A stretch of 64,000 nucleotides of DNA from a bacterium (GCA_021813505.1 JAKAKI010000057.1:1-64000), one strand, 5' to 3'; positions 1 through 9,412 are shown, counted from the first letter of the stretch. Program-made: numbers and translations. Notes: generated by a model not told the origin, from the letters alone.

Positions 1-1
1 C

Positions 2-2416
2 CAGATTGCTGGAGGAGTATCGGGAAGGCATCGAACGGGCGAAGCGCAATCGGCTTCGTCACAACCGCGCGGAGACCGACGTCACACTATCAACTTTTGC
101 GGCAAATTCTGTCTGACACAGGACATTTGGATCGGCGCGAAAGTCAATGGAGCGGCGCGCGTAACTGTCTCGCAATACAGCGACGAGTATGTGCCCGGGC
201 CGATGCTGGGAGGGACATATCAGCCGGACAATCCCACATTCAAGGTGTACAAAATCACCCAAGGTGACACGCGAGCCAGCAATCCTGATTACGCCAACTG
301 GCCATACGACCAGGGTGCGCCGGTGGTCAAGGATCATACGGGAAACGACTCGATCGGCAGTGACGGCTACCGCATCCCGAAGCTCAACGGCAGGCAATCT
401 CTGTGGGCGGTCTTTAACGACGCTGATCCGGTCGTGCACACCAATAATGCCGGCAGCACGCAGCCGTTGGGTGTCGAAGTACAGTTGTATGCCTACGGCA
501 CCGATCTGGACTGCGCGCTTGACCGCTCGGTGATACTCCAGTACCGGATCATCAATAAGGCGTCCAACACGCTGGAGAGTACTTTTGTATCGCTGTGGAT
601 CGATGCTGATGTTGGAACTGCGAACAACGATCGAGTCGGCTGCGACACGGGGATGGCGCTGGGATATTCCTATAGCCTGAGTCCGGATGCAGTGTACGGA
701 GCCGTTCCTCCGGCAGTCGGCATTGATCTGCTTCAGGGGCCGCGGGTCCCGACGGCAGGCGATTCCGCCTGGAGTTCCGGAAGTTGGTCGTGGCTTCATG
801 GATACCGCAACTTGCCGATGGCCGCGTTTGTCGGTTACGCCAACGGAGAAGATCCGATTGGCGCCCAGGAGTCATACAATTATATGCGCGGACTCCTGCG
901 TGACGGGAACGCCATCATTGACCCAACCACGGGAACGGCGACGACACACATGTATTCGGGTGATCCGAGCACAGGGAACGGCTGGATCGACTGGATTCCA
1001 TCCGACCGCCGCCACCACCTCGCGAGCGGGCCGTTCACTCTGGCACCGGGCGACACTCAGGAGATTGTGGCCGCAGTCATCGCGAGTGTCGGCACAGGCG
1101 GGGCATTTGATACAATACCGGCAGTTCACCGCACGGGATCGTCCACAGGCTCCGTAGACGCGTTTGTCATCGACCCTCTCTTAACCACCGGACACGAGTA
1201 TCAAACCACATTCAAGATGGGGGCTGACAGTATGTGGTTTTCCTGGTCCATCGAGGATTTGACTACTCATGCGATTGTCCTGACGGACCAATACAATCAG
1301 TCGGGGGACAACGACTACCCGACGTTCGATGGATTGATGGCCAAGGTGGTTGGTCCCGTGACAGGCGTGACGGGCTGGGATGTACCAAGCGGGACGAGAC
1401 GGTTCACCTGGATCGGCGGAAACGGATTCTACTTCGAGGGATTCGGCGGGGCTATCGGCTGGGCGAGCCCATACAGTGTATTCGTAACATTGCCCCCGGA
1501 TGTGCCGCTGGCGCAAGTGCGAAGCGTTCTTTTGAAGCTCGCTCCCGTCGCGGCCGACGGGACATTCGATCCCAATGATCCGGATGTCTCATACGGCTAC
1601 CGCTACGGGCGGCGATTTGCCGATCCCCCTGCCCGGCCGGAATTCGCCGCGCACATCGTACACCCCTCGACCGGATATGCCTATCAGGATTTCCAGCGAG
1701 GGATTCCCCTCTCGGCATGGGACATCAGCGCTGACCCACCCCGGCGCCTGGCGCTCGGGCATTTGGAAAACAACATGATCAATGGCATGGTCGATGGCAA
1801 GTATTGGCCCCCGAACGGCCATGTGACTGACAATCTCGCGAGCAGCGGCCCGCGTGAATGGCTGTGGATCTTCAATACTGACTACTGCGAAACGCCCAAC
1901 CCGGCATTTCAAGTGGATGCGCTGAGCAGCCGGATGCCCATCGAGTATTTTCTGACCGTGGCGAGGGATGGCGATGTGCCTTTTGCGAGCGGTGATCAGT
2001 TCACGATTCTTCACAGCACAACTTACAACTGCGAGGAAGACACGTTTGTTTTCACCGCCCCGCTACCTTACACGCCGCCCCCGTACGACATTCCCGTGTG
2101 CAGCCCCGGCACGGCGTGGTCCTCGGTTGCCGAACTCAAGCGGCTCGACAGCGTTGTTCAAGCCGCGTACTTCTGCGGTGTCTTCAACTGTCCGCATCCG
2201 GGCGATCCCGATGGAAACGGTCTGATCGATGTGTTCGACGTGATTCGCGTGATCGGAATCGCCTTCAGCGGAGACCACGATCCGCAGGACCCCGGCTGCC
2301 CGCGCACACGAGGCGATGCCAACAGCGACGGTTTCACCGACGTGTTCGATGCGATTTACCTGATCACGACAGCCTTCAGCGGCGGACCGAACCCGGTCAG
2401 TCCCTGTGTGCCGTAA
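2..2416 (+). CDS. Large secreted protein with C-terminal dockerin-type repeats (5' partial)
   Basis: The frame is open from the window edge to TAA at 2414-2416. Convincing coding begins near base 90 (around FCGKFCLTQDIWIGAKVNG) and resembles the long extracellular proteins of FCB bacteria rich in beta-strand and aromatic residues. The last 75 residues hold two dockerin-like Ca-binding segments, GDPDGNGLIDVFDV and GDANSDGFTDVFDA, each followed by an AFSG element. A role as a secreted or surface protein is inferred; no catalytic motif is recognised. Before base 80 this frame looks poor, while the +1 frame (bases 3-113) reads as a charged helical segment, so a 1-base indel near 80-90 is possible. 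The first start codon seen here is GTG at 191, which would drop clearly coding sequence. Confidence 0.75.
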   Translation, partial: QIAGGVSGRHRTGEAQSASSQPRGDRRHTINFCGKFCLTQDIWIGAKVNGAARVTVSQYSDEYVPGPMLGGTYQPDNPTFKVYKITQGDTRASNPDYANWPYDQGAPVVKDHTGNDSIGSDGYRIPKLNGRQSLWAVFNDADPVVHTNNAGSTQPLGVEVQLYAYGTDLDCALDRSVILQYRIINKASNTLESTFVSLWIDADVGTANNDRVGCDTGMALGYSYSLSPDAVYGAVPPAVGIDLLQGPRVPTAGDSAWSSGSWSWLHGYRNLPMAAFVGYANGEDPIGAQESYNYMRGLLRDGNAIIDPTTGTATTHMYSGDPSTGNGWIDWIPSDRRHHLASGPFTLAPGDTQEIVAAVIASVGTGGAFDTIPAVHRTGSSTGSVDAFVIDPLLTTGHEYQTTFKMGADSMWFSWSIEDLTTHAIVLTDQYNQSGDNDYPTFDGLMAKVVGPVTGVTGWDVPSGTRRFTWIGGNGFYFEGFGGAIGWASPYSVFVTLPPDVPLAQVRSVLLKLAPVAADGTFDPNDPDVSYGYRYGRRFADPPARPEFAAHIVHPSTGYAYQDFQRGIPLSAWDISADPPRRLALGHLENNMINGMVDGKYWPPNGHVTDNLASSGPREWLWIFNTDYCETPNPAFQVDALSSRMPIEYFLTVARDGDVPFASGDQFTILHSTTYNCEEDTFVFTAPLPYTPPPYDIPVCSPGTAWSSVAELKRLDSVVQAAYFCGVFNCPHPGDPDGNGLIDVFDVIRVIGIAFSGDHDPQDPGCPRTRGDANSDGFTDVFDAIYLITTAFSGGPNPVSPCVP

Positions 2417-3083
2417 CCCGTTGGACTTGCAAGGTGTGATCCCGCAAGACAATGTGCACTGCCGCGACGAAGGCGGCGAATCGTGGAGTTGTGACACGGC
2501 GTTCGGCCTGCCTAAGGCCGGCGAACATCTCCGCGCGCAAACCTCGGGTGATCTCGAGCTGTACTCCGCGCCGGGAGGCGCCACGGTTGCAGATGTTCGC
2601 GGGATCGGTGCCGCTGTGCCCGGTCGCATCGCGAATCGCCGGAAACCCGGCTTGATTCAATGCGTCGACCAGTGCGACACGCAATTCTCCGTGGCGTCCG
2701 CCGACGTACACGCCCGGTCCTGAGCCGGCGCAACCATGAATGGTCACCGCGACAGGAGTGGCCTCGAGCAGGCAGAGACAGCCGGGATCATCGAATCGCC
2801 GGCTGGACAGATGGAGAACTTGATTGCCGCGTGGTCGCAGACCCTCGAAGCAATAGAGTGAAAGTTCTTCCCCGGCGATCTCGGTGGCAAGTTCGGATGT
2901 CCCACCCTCGATATTGCCACCATGAGGCGCAACGAGGATGACGAAGGATTGGCGATCTTGTACGACTCGCCGCCAGTCCCGGCCTTCCGGGTGATGGCGG
3001 CACAAGTCGGCGAAGGTGCGATAGGTGTTGTGCGTCGGCAGCACTCTATCTCTCGAGGTCAAGTTCCTGCAATTGAAATCCAT
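2397..3083 (-). CDS. Poly-gamma-glutamate hydrolase family protein
   Basis: A 228-residue protein of the phage/Bacillus PGA hydrolase family (Gamma_PGA_hydro), zinc peptidases that cut gamma-linked polyglutamate. Visible hallmarks are APHGGNIE (residues 52-59) with the His and Glu expected to bind zinc, YCFEGL (77-82), HLSSRRFDDP (91-100), TIHGC (115-119), YVGG (126-129), NICNR (163-167) and QLEITRGLR (175-183). The order and spacing match the family over its full length. No signal peptide is visible, so it is probably cytoplasmic or released with a phage or by lysis. The 3' end overlaps the convergent dockerin gene by 20 bp. The ATG at 3083 lies against a degenerate GC-rich palindrome, so upstream regulation is unclear. 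Confidence 0.85.
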   Translation of the reverse strand: MDFNCRNLTSRDRVLPTHNTYRTFADLCRHHPEGRDWRRVVQDRQSFVILVAPHGGNIEGGTSELATEIAGEELSLYCFEGLRPRGNQVLHLSSRRFDDPGCLCLLEATPVAVTIHGCAGSGPGVYVGGRHGELRVALVDALNQAGFPAIRDATGHSGTDPANICNRGASRRGVQLEITRGLRAEMFAGLRQAERRVTTPRFAAFVAAVHIVLRDHTLQVQRVTAHRD

Positions 3084-3084
3084 G

Positions 3085-3164
3085 AGAGGGCGGTCCGCCG
3101 CGACGAACTGCCGAGCCTTGTTGGCGCGCAGGCACGAGGCTCGGCGGGAGCCTCGCCCTCCCTC
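3085..3164. repeat. Palindromic repeat, family A (degenerate copy)
   Basis: The right arm GGCTCGGCGGGAGCCTCGCC (from 3138) matches the family A consensus. The left arm is reduced to a core, GCCGAGCCTTG (3110-3120), pairing with CGAGGCTCGGC. It lies between the PGA hydrolase start and the end of the alpha/beta hydrolase gene. Confidence 0.6.
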
Positions 3165-3225
3165 AGCATGCGTTACTCTCCACCAAGGAAGTCAATCGCT
3201 GATTCAACTGTGAGATTCTCCGATT

Positions 3226-4668
3226 TCATTTGTCTTTGAGGCCGGTCACGTCCAGGATCCAATCGCCGATTGTCTTGAGGGCGACCGGCGACATGGTCTC
3301 CTCGATTTTCGCATACTCCTCCGGCGAACCGGTTGTGGCCGTCTGGAAGAGGTGATTGAGTCCGGGCAGAATCTCGAAGGCCCGGTGCTTATTCCCGCCG
3401 GCCTTCAAAGCGGATTCGATGGCCGGGATGTTGAGATCGGGAGGTACCTGAAGGTCCTTTTCACCACTGATAGCGAGCACGGGGCATTTGACTTTCTTCA
3501 ATGCCGACCGTGGATCGTAGGTGAGGAAATAGCGGAACCAGGGGCTGGTGACCTGTTGGATTTGCATGTCGATCGCTTTGGCGATGGCGCTGCTATCAAC
3601 ACCGGCTGAGCGGGCCGAGTCGGCCATCGCTGCCGTGAGGATGTCGCGCAATTTCGCTTTGGCCCTGAGTGAATCGGTTTCGGTCTTGAGAATTCCGAAC
3701 ATCGCCTCTTGTTGCTTGCGCTCGGCGGCAACCGCGGAGTCACCGGCACCGGAGGCCCGGCTGATCAACTCTGCCTGCCTGTAGAGGATTTCCTCCCCGG
3801 TCACACCTGTGCCGGCCATCATCACAACAAACGCGACATCCTTCGATTGCGCCGCCGCCATCGGCGCGATGATGCCGCCCTCGCTGTGGCCGATCAATCC
3901 GATCCGCTTGGAGTCGATTTCCTTGCGTGTTTTGAGATAGGCGACTCCGGCCAGGACATCGCGGGCAAAGTTCTCCGAAGTCGCGGCGCCACGGCCGGCC
4001 GTCGACTTGCCAAACCCGCGGTCATCAGCGCGCAACACCGCAATACCCAAACGCGTGAGATAATCGGAGAGGATGAGAAACGGCCTATGCCCGAAGACAG
4101 TTTCGTCCCGATCCTGGGTTCCGGATCCGGTGATCAAAACCACCGCCGGGACCTTTCCGTCGCCAGCCGGCAGTGTCAATGTCGCCGCCAAAGTGACGGA
4201 GTCCTTTGAATTCGTGTAAGAGACCTCCTCGGCATTGTACGGAAACGGCGGCTTTGGCTCTTGGGGGCGGGCGAGCGACGGCACGGAGTCGGTCGGGACA
4301 ACAACCAGCGGTAGTGACAATCCACCCTGAGTCCACTTCCCTTCAATCGAGTCAGTGCCTGGCTTCTGGTCGCCTTCGAATGCGCCCCCGATGACTTTCA
4401 GTCCCAGATGCAAGTGACTGTTGACCCAGGTTACTTCATCGACTGGAATGCCGGTGGCACCCTGGTCGGGACTATCCAATGTGGCTTTCAGGGCGCTGTC
4501 GGCGCCGCGAGCGATATGAAACACGATGCGCAATTCGCCGGTGGGCAGCTTCAGTTTTCCCATCCAGTTGCCCTCGATGGCCGCCGTCGCAATCGACGCG
4601 GTGGCAGCCATCACCAGCACGAACAGCATCGCTGCAATCTTCGACCGGTGGTTTTGCCGTGAGTTCAT
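3226..4668 (-). CDS. Secreted alpha/beta hydrolase (esterase/peptidase type)
   Basis: A 480-residue protein starting at ATG with an AAGGAG site 8 bases upstream. Residues 10-30 form a signal peptide. Residues 31-130 resemble the beta-rich N-terminal domain often placed before such hydrolases, and residues 150-475 are an alpha/beta hydrolase. The nucleophile elbow is GHSEGG (Ser262), the oxyanion strand is LITGSGTQDRD (178-188), the acid is likely Asp in SGEKDLQVP, and the His is in LPGLNHLF. This matches the dienelactone hydrolase/acylaminoacyl-peptidase-like family found in envelopes of FCB bacteria. The substrate cannot be read from sequence. It is transcribed alone, divergent from the PstS-like gene. 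Confidence 0.85.
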   Translation of the reverse strand: MNSRQNHRSKIAAMLFVLVMAATASIATAAIEGNWMGKLKLPTGELRIVFHIARGADSALKATLDSPDQGATGIPVDEVTWVNSHLHLGLKVIGGAFEGDQKPGTDSIEGKWTQGGLSLPLVVVPTDSVPSLARPQEPKPPFPYNAEEVSYTNSKDSVTLAATLTLPAGDGKVPAVVLITGSGTQDRDETVFGHRPFLILSDYLTRLGIAVLRADDRGFGKSTAGRGAATSENFARDVLAGVAYLKTRKEIDSKRIGLIGHSEGGIIAPMAAAQSKDVAFVVMMAGTGVTGEEILYRQAELISRASGAGDSAVAAERKQQEAMFGILKTETDSLRAKAKLRDILTAAMADSARSAGVDSSAIAKAIDMQIQQVTSPWFRYFLTYDPRSALKKVKCPVLAISGEKDLQVPPDLNIPAIESALKAGGNKHRAFEILPGLNHLFQTATTGSPEEYAKIEETMSPVALKTIGDWILDVTGLKDK

Positions 4669-4924
4669 CGCTTTCTCCTTTGACCATGGGACACCAAGTT
4701 CAGGCGCGGTGGAATACCATCATTCAAGATGACCATTCAGTCAGTCAAGCCGATTCATCATCGAATTCCACCAATCGGCCATGAAGTCAAGTCCAAGGCA
4801 ATCATGCCGATGAAGTGGATTAAGAGGGGAGCATTGATAGGCATTTCGACTACGATGTCGATAGCGCTCAACAACCACCTCGTAACCGATTGAAATTCCA
4901 GGCTGGCTCCCCCGGGGCAGGATT

Positions 4925-5767
4925 GTGGAAGTACATTCGAGAGTGAGAAGACCCCGGTGTCCGACCTGGCGTTCGCTGGTGCCGGCATGGATACTGATGA
5001 TAATCGCGATTCCCGCGGGGGCGACTGACTCTATTCGCACCGGCGGAACCGGCGCCTCGCTTGGTCTGGCGGGAGCACTGGGGACCGCGTTCATGGCGGC
5101 CAACCCGGACGTGACGGTTGAAGAAGTCCCCAGCCTCGGAAGCTCCGGGGGCATAGATGCCGCGGCGCAAGGTGCAATCGATATCGCGTTTAGTTCACGC
5201 CCACTCAAACCCGAAGAGAAATCTTCGAGCCTGGTGGATGCGAAATGGGTGGTCACGCCATTCGTCCTCGTCAGGAACGACGACTCGGTGGCGCACGACA
5301 TCACGATTCCCGAAATCGAACGTATTTACGCCGGCAGGGTCACCAACTGGCCGAACGGAGAGCGAATTCGCCTGGTGCTGCGCCCCCCGGCCGAATCTGA
5401 TACACGCATTTCCAAGGAGATTTCGCCGGCCATGCGCCGCGCCATCGACAGTTTGCAGGCTCTCGAGGGAATCCTGATCGCGGTGACTGACCAGGATTGC
5501 CTGTCGACGATCGGCAAGGTCCCAGGCGCTCTAGGGTTCTCGACATTGGCGCAGGTGATCACCGAGAAGCGTCCGGTTCAGGTGTTTTCGATTGCGGGTG
5601 TCAAGCCGAGCGTGAAATCGCTGGCGCAGGGTGATTATCACCTGGCAAAACCCCTCTATATGGTCAGCCGATCTCACCCAACACCGGCCGCCCAGCGGTT
5701 CATTGCGTTCATGCGGTCTGACAAAGCCAGGTCGATTCTCAGCGAATTGGGTGCCATTCCTCAGTAA
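4925..5767 (+). CDS. PstS-like periplasmic substrate-binding protein
   Basis: About 280 residues from a GTG start; an in-frame ATG at 4997 lies inside the hydrophobic segment, so the upstream start is preferred. A signal peptide (residues 15-35, ending IPAGATDS) precedes a type 2 periplasmic binding fold: GTGASLG, SSGGIDAAAQGAIDIAFSSR and PEIERIYAGRVTNWPNG are typical of phosphate-binding-like PstS proteins. No permease or ATPase genes follow. Instead a hybrid histidine kinase begins 18 bases downstream, so the pair probably senses an anion or a related ligand rather than importing it. The ligand is not provable from sequence. Confidence 0.8.
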   Translation: MEVHSRVRRPRCPTWRSLVPAWILMIIAIPAGATDSIRTGGTGASLGLAGALGTAFMAANPDVTVEEVPSLGSSGGIDAAAQGAIDIAFSSRPLKPEEKSSSLVDAKWVVTPFVLVRNDDSVAHDITIPEIERIYAGRVTNWPNGERIRLVLRPPAESDTRISKEISPAMRRAIDSLQALEGILIAVTDQDCLSTIGKVPGALGFSTLAQVITEKRPVQVFSIAGVKPSVKSLAQGDYHLAKPLYMVSRSHPTPAAQRFIAFMRSDKARSILSELGAIPQ

Positions 5768-5785
5768 GCCGGCGGCAGATTTCTG

Positions 5786-7876
5786 ATGACCTGGGGTGCT
5801 AAGAACATAACCGTCGTCATCGCCTGGCTCTGCGCCATTGTGCTCGGGCTGGGAGCGATCGCCTTTCCCACTGGGTACTTTCTTCTGAGCTATCAATACA
5901 TGGCGGGCAGTCTGGAGGCCGAAGCGGAATTCAGTTCCCGCGCCATAACCCAACTCATCGGATCCAATCCCACGATGTGGGAATTCGAACAGGTTCGCCT
6001 CAATGAGGCGTTGGCGAGGCCCGGGCACGGACGCGAAACCGAGCAGGACACACGGCGCGTCATTAATAAGAAGGGCCAGACAGTCGCCGAACGGCGGGAG
6101 GAGACTCCAACTCCTGCCATGACACGGTCACGCTTACTCTATGACGCCGGAGTTCCGGTTGGACGTCTCGAAGTTGTCCGGTCGATCAGACCGCTCTTGC
6201 AGCGAACGGGCGGACTGGCCGTCTTCTCCCTCGCGGTCAGTTTGCTCACATACCTCGTGCTATTCAAGCTTCCGATCCGCAGCCTGCGGCGGATCGAGCA
6301 GGCGCTACGCGATTCCGAGGAAACTCACCGCCGGTTCCTGGAAGCGGCCAACGATGCCATCGTGATCGTGGATGGCAAACGGGGGGTGATCGTTCACGCC
6401 AACACCAAAGCCGCGCTGCTCACCGGGATTCCGGTTGGCGAACTGGTCGGCCAGGCAGAAGCGATCCTCTACCCTGCTGATGAACCAATGTACTCCATGG
6501 CCTCGATGCGCACCGACCTGGAGGGCGGCGTGTCGATGAATCATGAAGTCCATGTGCTCGACCGCAGCGGGCACAAAACACCGGTTGAGGTCAGCGCCAG
6601 TCTGATTGACGTACAGGGTCGAACTGTCGTGCTCGGGATATTCCGCGATATCTCAGAGCGGCAGCGCGCGGAAGCCGAAAAGAAGATCTTTGAGGAAAAG
6701 CTGCAGCGAATGGAGAAGATGGAATCGCTGGGACTCCTGGCGGGAGGAGTCGCCCATGATTTGAACAACATGCTGGGACCACTGGTGGCCTACCCCGAGT
6801 TGATCCTGATGAAACTCCCGGAGGACAGCCCGGTCCACAAGCATGTGACCAAGATCGGCGTTGCGGCACAGCAGGCGGCGGATGTCGTGCAGGATCTGCT
6901 CACGCTGGCGCGCCGTGGCCGTTACGAAATGAACCCGTTGATCCTTAATGAAGTGATCAGCACTTATCTCGAGTCACCGGCGTACGATAAGTTGTGTGAA
7001 CGGCACCCACATGTTCGCGTGGAAACGGATCTGGTCGACCCGCTCTATCCGATTCTGGGCTCGGCGATCCACCTGACGAAGGTCGTGGCGAATCTGGTCG
7101 CCAACGCCTTCGACGCGATGCCGCGCGGAGGGGAGCTTACGATTCGCACGAGGAATCTCAATCTCGAGAAACTGGCCGACGGATTCCGGATTGCCCGTCC
7201 GGGACCGCATGTCTCACTGTCGATTCGTGATACGGGAATCGGCATCGACACCAAGGACAAAGCCAAGATATTCGAACCATACTACTCGACGAAGAAGATG
7301 GGAGCCAGCGGCAGCGGCCTTGGGCTCTCGGTGGTCTATGGTGTTGTCAAGGATCATGGCGGGTACAGTGATGTGATCTCGGCAGCCGGTGAGGGTGCCG
7401 AATTCGTGCTGTATTTCCCGGTGACCCTGGCGGATCGCCGTGATGATTTCAGCCCGACAAACGACATCAAGGGGCGAGGGACGGTGCTGGTGGTCGACGA
7501 CTCGCCGGAGCAGCGTGACCTCGCGTGCGATCTGCTCTCAACGCTCGGCTACACGGTCACGGCCGTCTCGACCGGCCATGAGGCGGTCGATTATCTCAGC
7601 AAAACTTCAGCGGACATTGTGGTGATTGACATGATCCTGGAGCCTGGTTTCGATGGGCTCGACACGTACAGCGCCATCCTGGCACTGCGCCCCGATCAGA
7701 AGACGATCATAATCACGGGCTACTCTTCCACCGACCGAGTGAATGAGATGCAGCGGCTTGGGGCAGGAGCGCTGGTGATGAAACCGTATACCGCCGAGAC
7801 CATCGGGCTGGCATTGCGCCATGAGTTGGACCGGCCCCGGCACCAGGGGAATTCCACGGTAGTAGCCCACGCCTAG
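5786..7876 (+). CDS. PAS-containing hybrid sensor histidine kinase
   Basis: 696 residues. TM1 is at about 9-33, a periplasmic loop at 35-140, TM2 at 142-160, a PAS domain at 176-292 (ending FRDISERQRAE), and HisKA with GGVAHDLNN (phosphoacceptor His324). The ATPase domain carries N-box Asn440 (NLVANAFDAMPRGG), DTGIGI and GSGLGLSVVYG. A C-terminal receiver at 567-680 has Asp615 as phosphoacceptor, the acidic pair DD at 571-572, and a late Lys in MKPY. The H-box type (AHDLNN) and fused receiver fit the PAS/hybrid kinases of two-component phosphorelays. It is co-directional with the PstS-like gene; no separate output regulator is adjacent. Confidence 0.9.
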   Translation: MTWGAKNITVVIAWLCAIVLGLGAIAFPTGYFLLSYQYMAGSLEAEAEFSSRAITQLIGSNPTMWEFEQVRLNEALARPGHGRETEQDTRRVINKKGQTVAERREETPTPAMTRSRLLYDAGVPVGRLEVVRSIRPLLQRTGGLAVFSLAVSLLTYLVLFKLPIRSLRRIEQALRDSEETHRRFLEAANDAIVIVDGKRGVIVHANTKAALLTGIPVGELVGQAEAILYPADEPMYSMASMRTDLEGGVSMNHEVHVLDRSGHKTPVEVSASLIDVQGRTVVLGIFRDISERQRAEAEKKIFEEKLQRMEKMESLGLLAGGVAHDLNNMLGPLVAYPELILMKLPEDSPVHKHVTKIGVAAQQAADVVQDLLTLARRGRYEMNPLILNEVISTYLESPAYDKLCERHPHVRVETDLVDPLYPILGSAIHLTKVVANLVANAFDAMPRGGELTIRTRNLNLEKLADGFRIARPGPHVSLSIRDTGIGIDTKDKAKIFEPYYSTKKMGASGSGLGLSVVYGVVKDHGGYSDVISAAGEGAEFVLYFPVTLADRRDDFSPTNDIKGRGTVLVVDDSPEQRDLACDLLSTLGYTVTAVSTGHEAVDYLSKTSADIVVIDMILEPGFDGLDTYSAILALRPDQKTIIITGYSSTDRVNEMQRLGAGALVMKPYTAETIGLALRHELDRPRHQGNSTVVAHA

Positions 7877-7886
7877 GGGGATTATT

Positions 7887-8018
7887 GTTGAAGAACCGGG
7901 CGGACAAGAGTGTCTGCCCCCAAGAGTGACTGCCCCCGCTTGGTCATGGAAGATCTTGTCTTTCAGTGGCGCCCACTCTTGTCCGCGAACTCATCTCGAG
8001 ATGCTGGAGTTCTTCAAC
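7887..8018. repeat. Nested inverted-repeat element (family I) in the 404-bp gap 7877-8280
   Basis: Two nested inverted repeats can be read: GTTGAAGAAC 7887-7896 with GTTCTTCAAC 8009-8018, and GCGGACAAGAGTG 7900-7912 with CACTCTTGTCCGC 7974-7986. Inside is a 16-bp direct repeat, CAAGAGTG(T/A)CTGCCCC, at 7905-7920 and 7921-7936. The rest of the gap up to 8280 shows no credible gene. A MITE- or REP-like origin is inferred; a terminator role for the kinase gene is possible, but there is no T-run. Confidence 0.7.
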
Positions 8019-8280
8019 AGGCCCCTGGTCACTGGCAAAGCCCAAGCCCCAAACTCTATCGCGCGAAATCCCCGTACCGTACCGCACACCGGAAGGGCAA
8101 GTTGTACCATTTGGTGCGCCTGAAATCATGCAGCTCCGGCTCGTGAAAGAACCTGGCGCGAGTGCGGCGCCTAACGTATTGTGAGAAAGGAAGATACGTG
8201 GCCGCATGAACGGCGCTTGTGCGGGCACGGGATTTGATAGTCATTGAGTCAGTGGAGTGAAAGAATTGAGGCTAATCACG

Positions 8281-9360
8281 ATGAACACTCAACTGACTAC
8301 ACTGCGCAAACCGCTCCTACTAGTGCTTCTGGCACTCGTCATCTGCTGGCTTGGGATCGCCGGCTCGGCGTTCGGGCAGTCTTCCCGCGACGAAGTGCGC
8401 GCGAAACTGGAACAGACGGATCGATTGCTCGATCGTGCCCGCGACGTGGTTGCGCAAATGGGTGGGCCAAAGGCCCACGAGATGCTCGGCGTTGGCGAGC
8501 GAATCCAACGCCAGGCTTGGGATTCGTTCAACGCCGGGCATTGGAGAATGGCCGAGAGACTGACAGAGACCGCGCGCAAGAGCCTGATGGACTTGATCGG
8601 GTCGTTCCGCCAGGGCGACGACAATGCCAACGAAGTGGAGCGGCAACTGGAACACACCGACCACGCACTGCAGGATGTGACAGACAAGCTCGGTGCCAAC
8701 GCCGGGCAGGGACGGTTGCGCCGTTTGGAGTCGGCCGCTGATATGCAGCGGCGTGCGTGGGATATGTTCCGGCAGCAGCATCTGCGGCCGGCGTTGAGCA
8801 TGACCTTGCAGGCGCGTGAGATCGCTCTCAATCTCGGAGGCGGCGGGCACGGCCCCGGACCTGGCCACGGCCCTGGGATGGGCGATGAGCCGGGACTGGC
8901 GTTCGAGCCCCGCTTCGACCGTCTGCATGAGGCTGCCGTGCGGGTCGGCGAAAAAGTCGAGGAGAGCAACAACGACGCCGCGCGGGAGATGTTCCAACGG
9001 GCACAGCGAGCCCTAGACGAAGCGCGCGCCGCGCATGACGCTGGTGACGAGCGGCGTGCCGACCAGATGTTGCGGATGGGACGGGATTTCCTCGAGCGCA
9101 GCATGCGGCAGATTCAACGTGAGGTTCGCGGGGATCAGGTCGAACTGCTGATCTCCTCCGCCAAAGAGCGGCTTGATCTGCTCTCCGGCCCCGTTCAGGA
9201 TTCCGGCGAAAAGCGATTGAAGGACTGGCATGACCGAGCCGGACAGAACTTGCAGGATGCGCAAGCAGCGTTGGGCAATGGGCGGATCAAGGAGGCCCTC
9301 GTTCAGACCCGCAAGGCGGTTTCCCTGCTGGACAAAATCGCGGATGAATTGGGGCTGTGA
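8281..9360 (+). CDS. Exported alpha-helical protein of unknown function
   Basis: 359 residues from ATG 8281, with GAGG 9 bases upstream; an earlier in-frame GTG at 8257 is less likely. Residues 8-33 are a signal peptide ending SAFGQ. The mature protein is nearly all charged helix (coiled-coil or TPR-like repeats of the type REMFQRAQRALDEARAAHDAG), broken once by a linker rich in Gly, His and Pro around residue 190 (about 20 residues). I do not recognise a family. Position before an outer-membrane barrel gene and a strong terminator suggest a periplasmic role, but the two genes are probably separate transcription units. Confidence 0.7.
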   Translation: MNTQLTTLRKPLLLVLLALVICWLGIAGSAFGQSSRDEVRAKLEQTDRLLDRARDVVAQMGGPKAHEMLGVGERIQRQAWDSFNAGHWRMAERLTETARKSLMDLIGSFRQGDDNANEVERQLEHTDHALQDVTDKLGANAGQGRLRRLESAADMQRRAWDMFRQQHLRPALSMTLQAREIALNLGGGGHGPGPGHGPGMGDEPGLAFEPRFDRLHEAAVRVGEKVEESNNDAAREMFQRAQRALDEARAAHDAGDERRADQMLRMGRDFLERSMRQIQREVRGDQVELLISSAKERLDLLSGPVQDSGEKRLKDWHDRAGQNLQDAQAALGNGRIKEALVQTRKAVSLLDKIADELGL

Positions 9361-9380
9361 AACATAAATGAAGTGCGGTG

Positions 9381-9412
9381 CCCCCGGACGGCAGTGCCGT
9401 CCGGGGTTTTTT
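9381..9412 (+). terminator. Rho-independent terminator
   Basis: Stem CCCCGGACGGC (9382-9392), loop AGT, perfect partner GCCGTCCGGGG (9396-9406), then TTTTTT at 9407-9412. It starts 21 bases after the stop of the helical-protein gene and ends its transcript. Confidence 0.92.

Noticed and set aside
2406-2723. 105-codon open frame on plus
   Set aside because: Antisense to the clearly recognisable PGA hydrolase.
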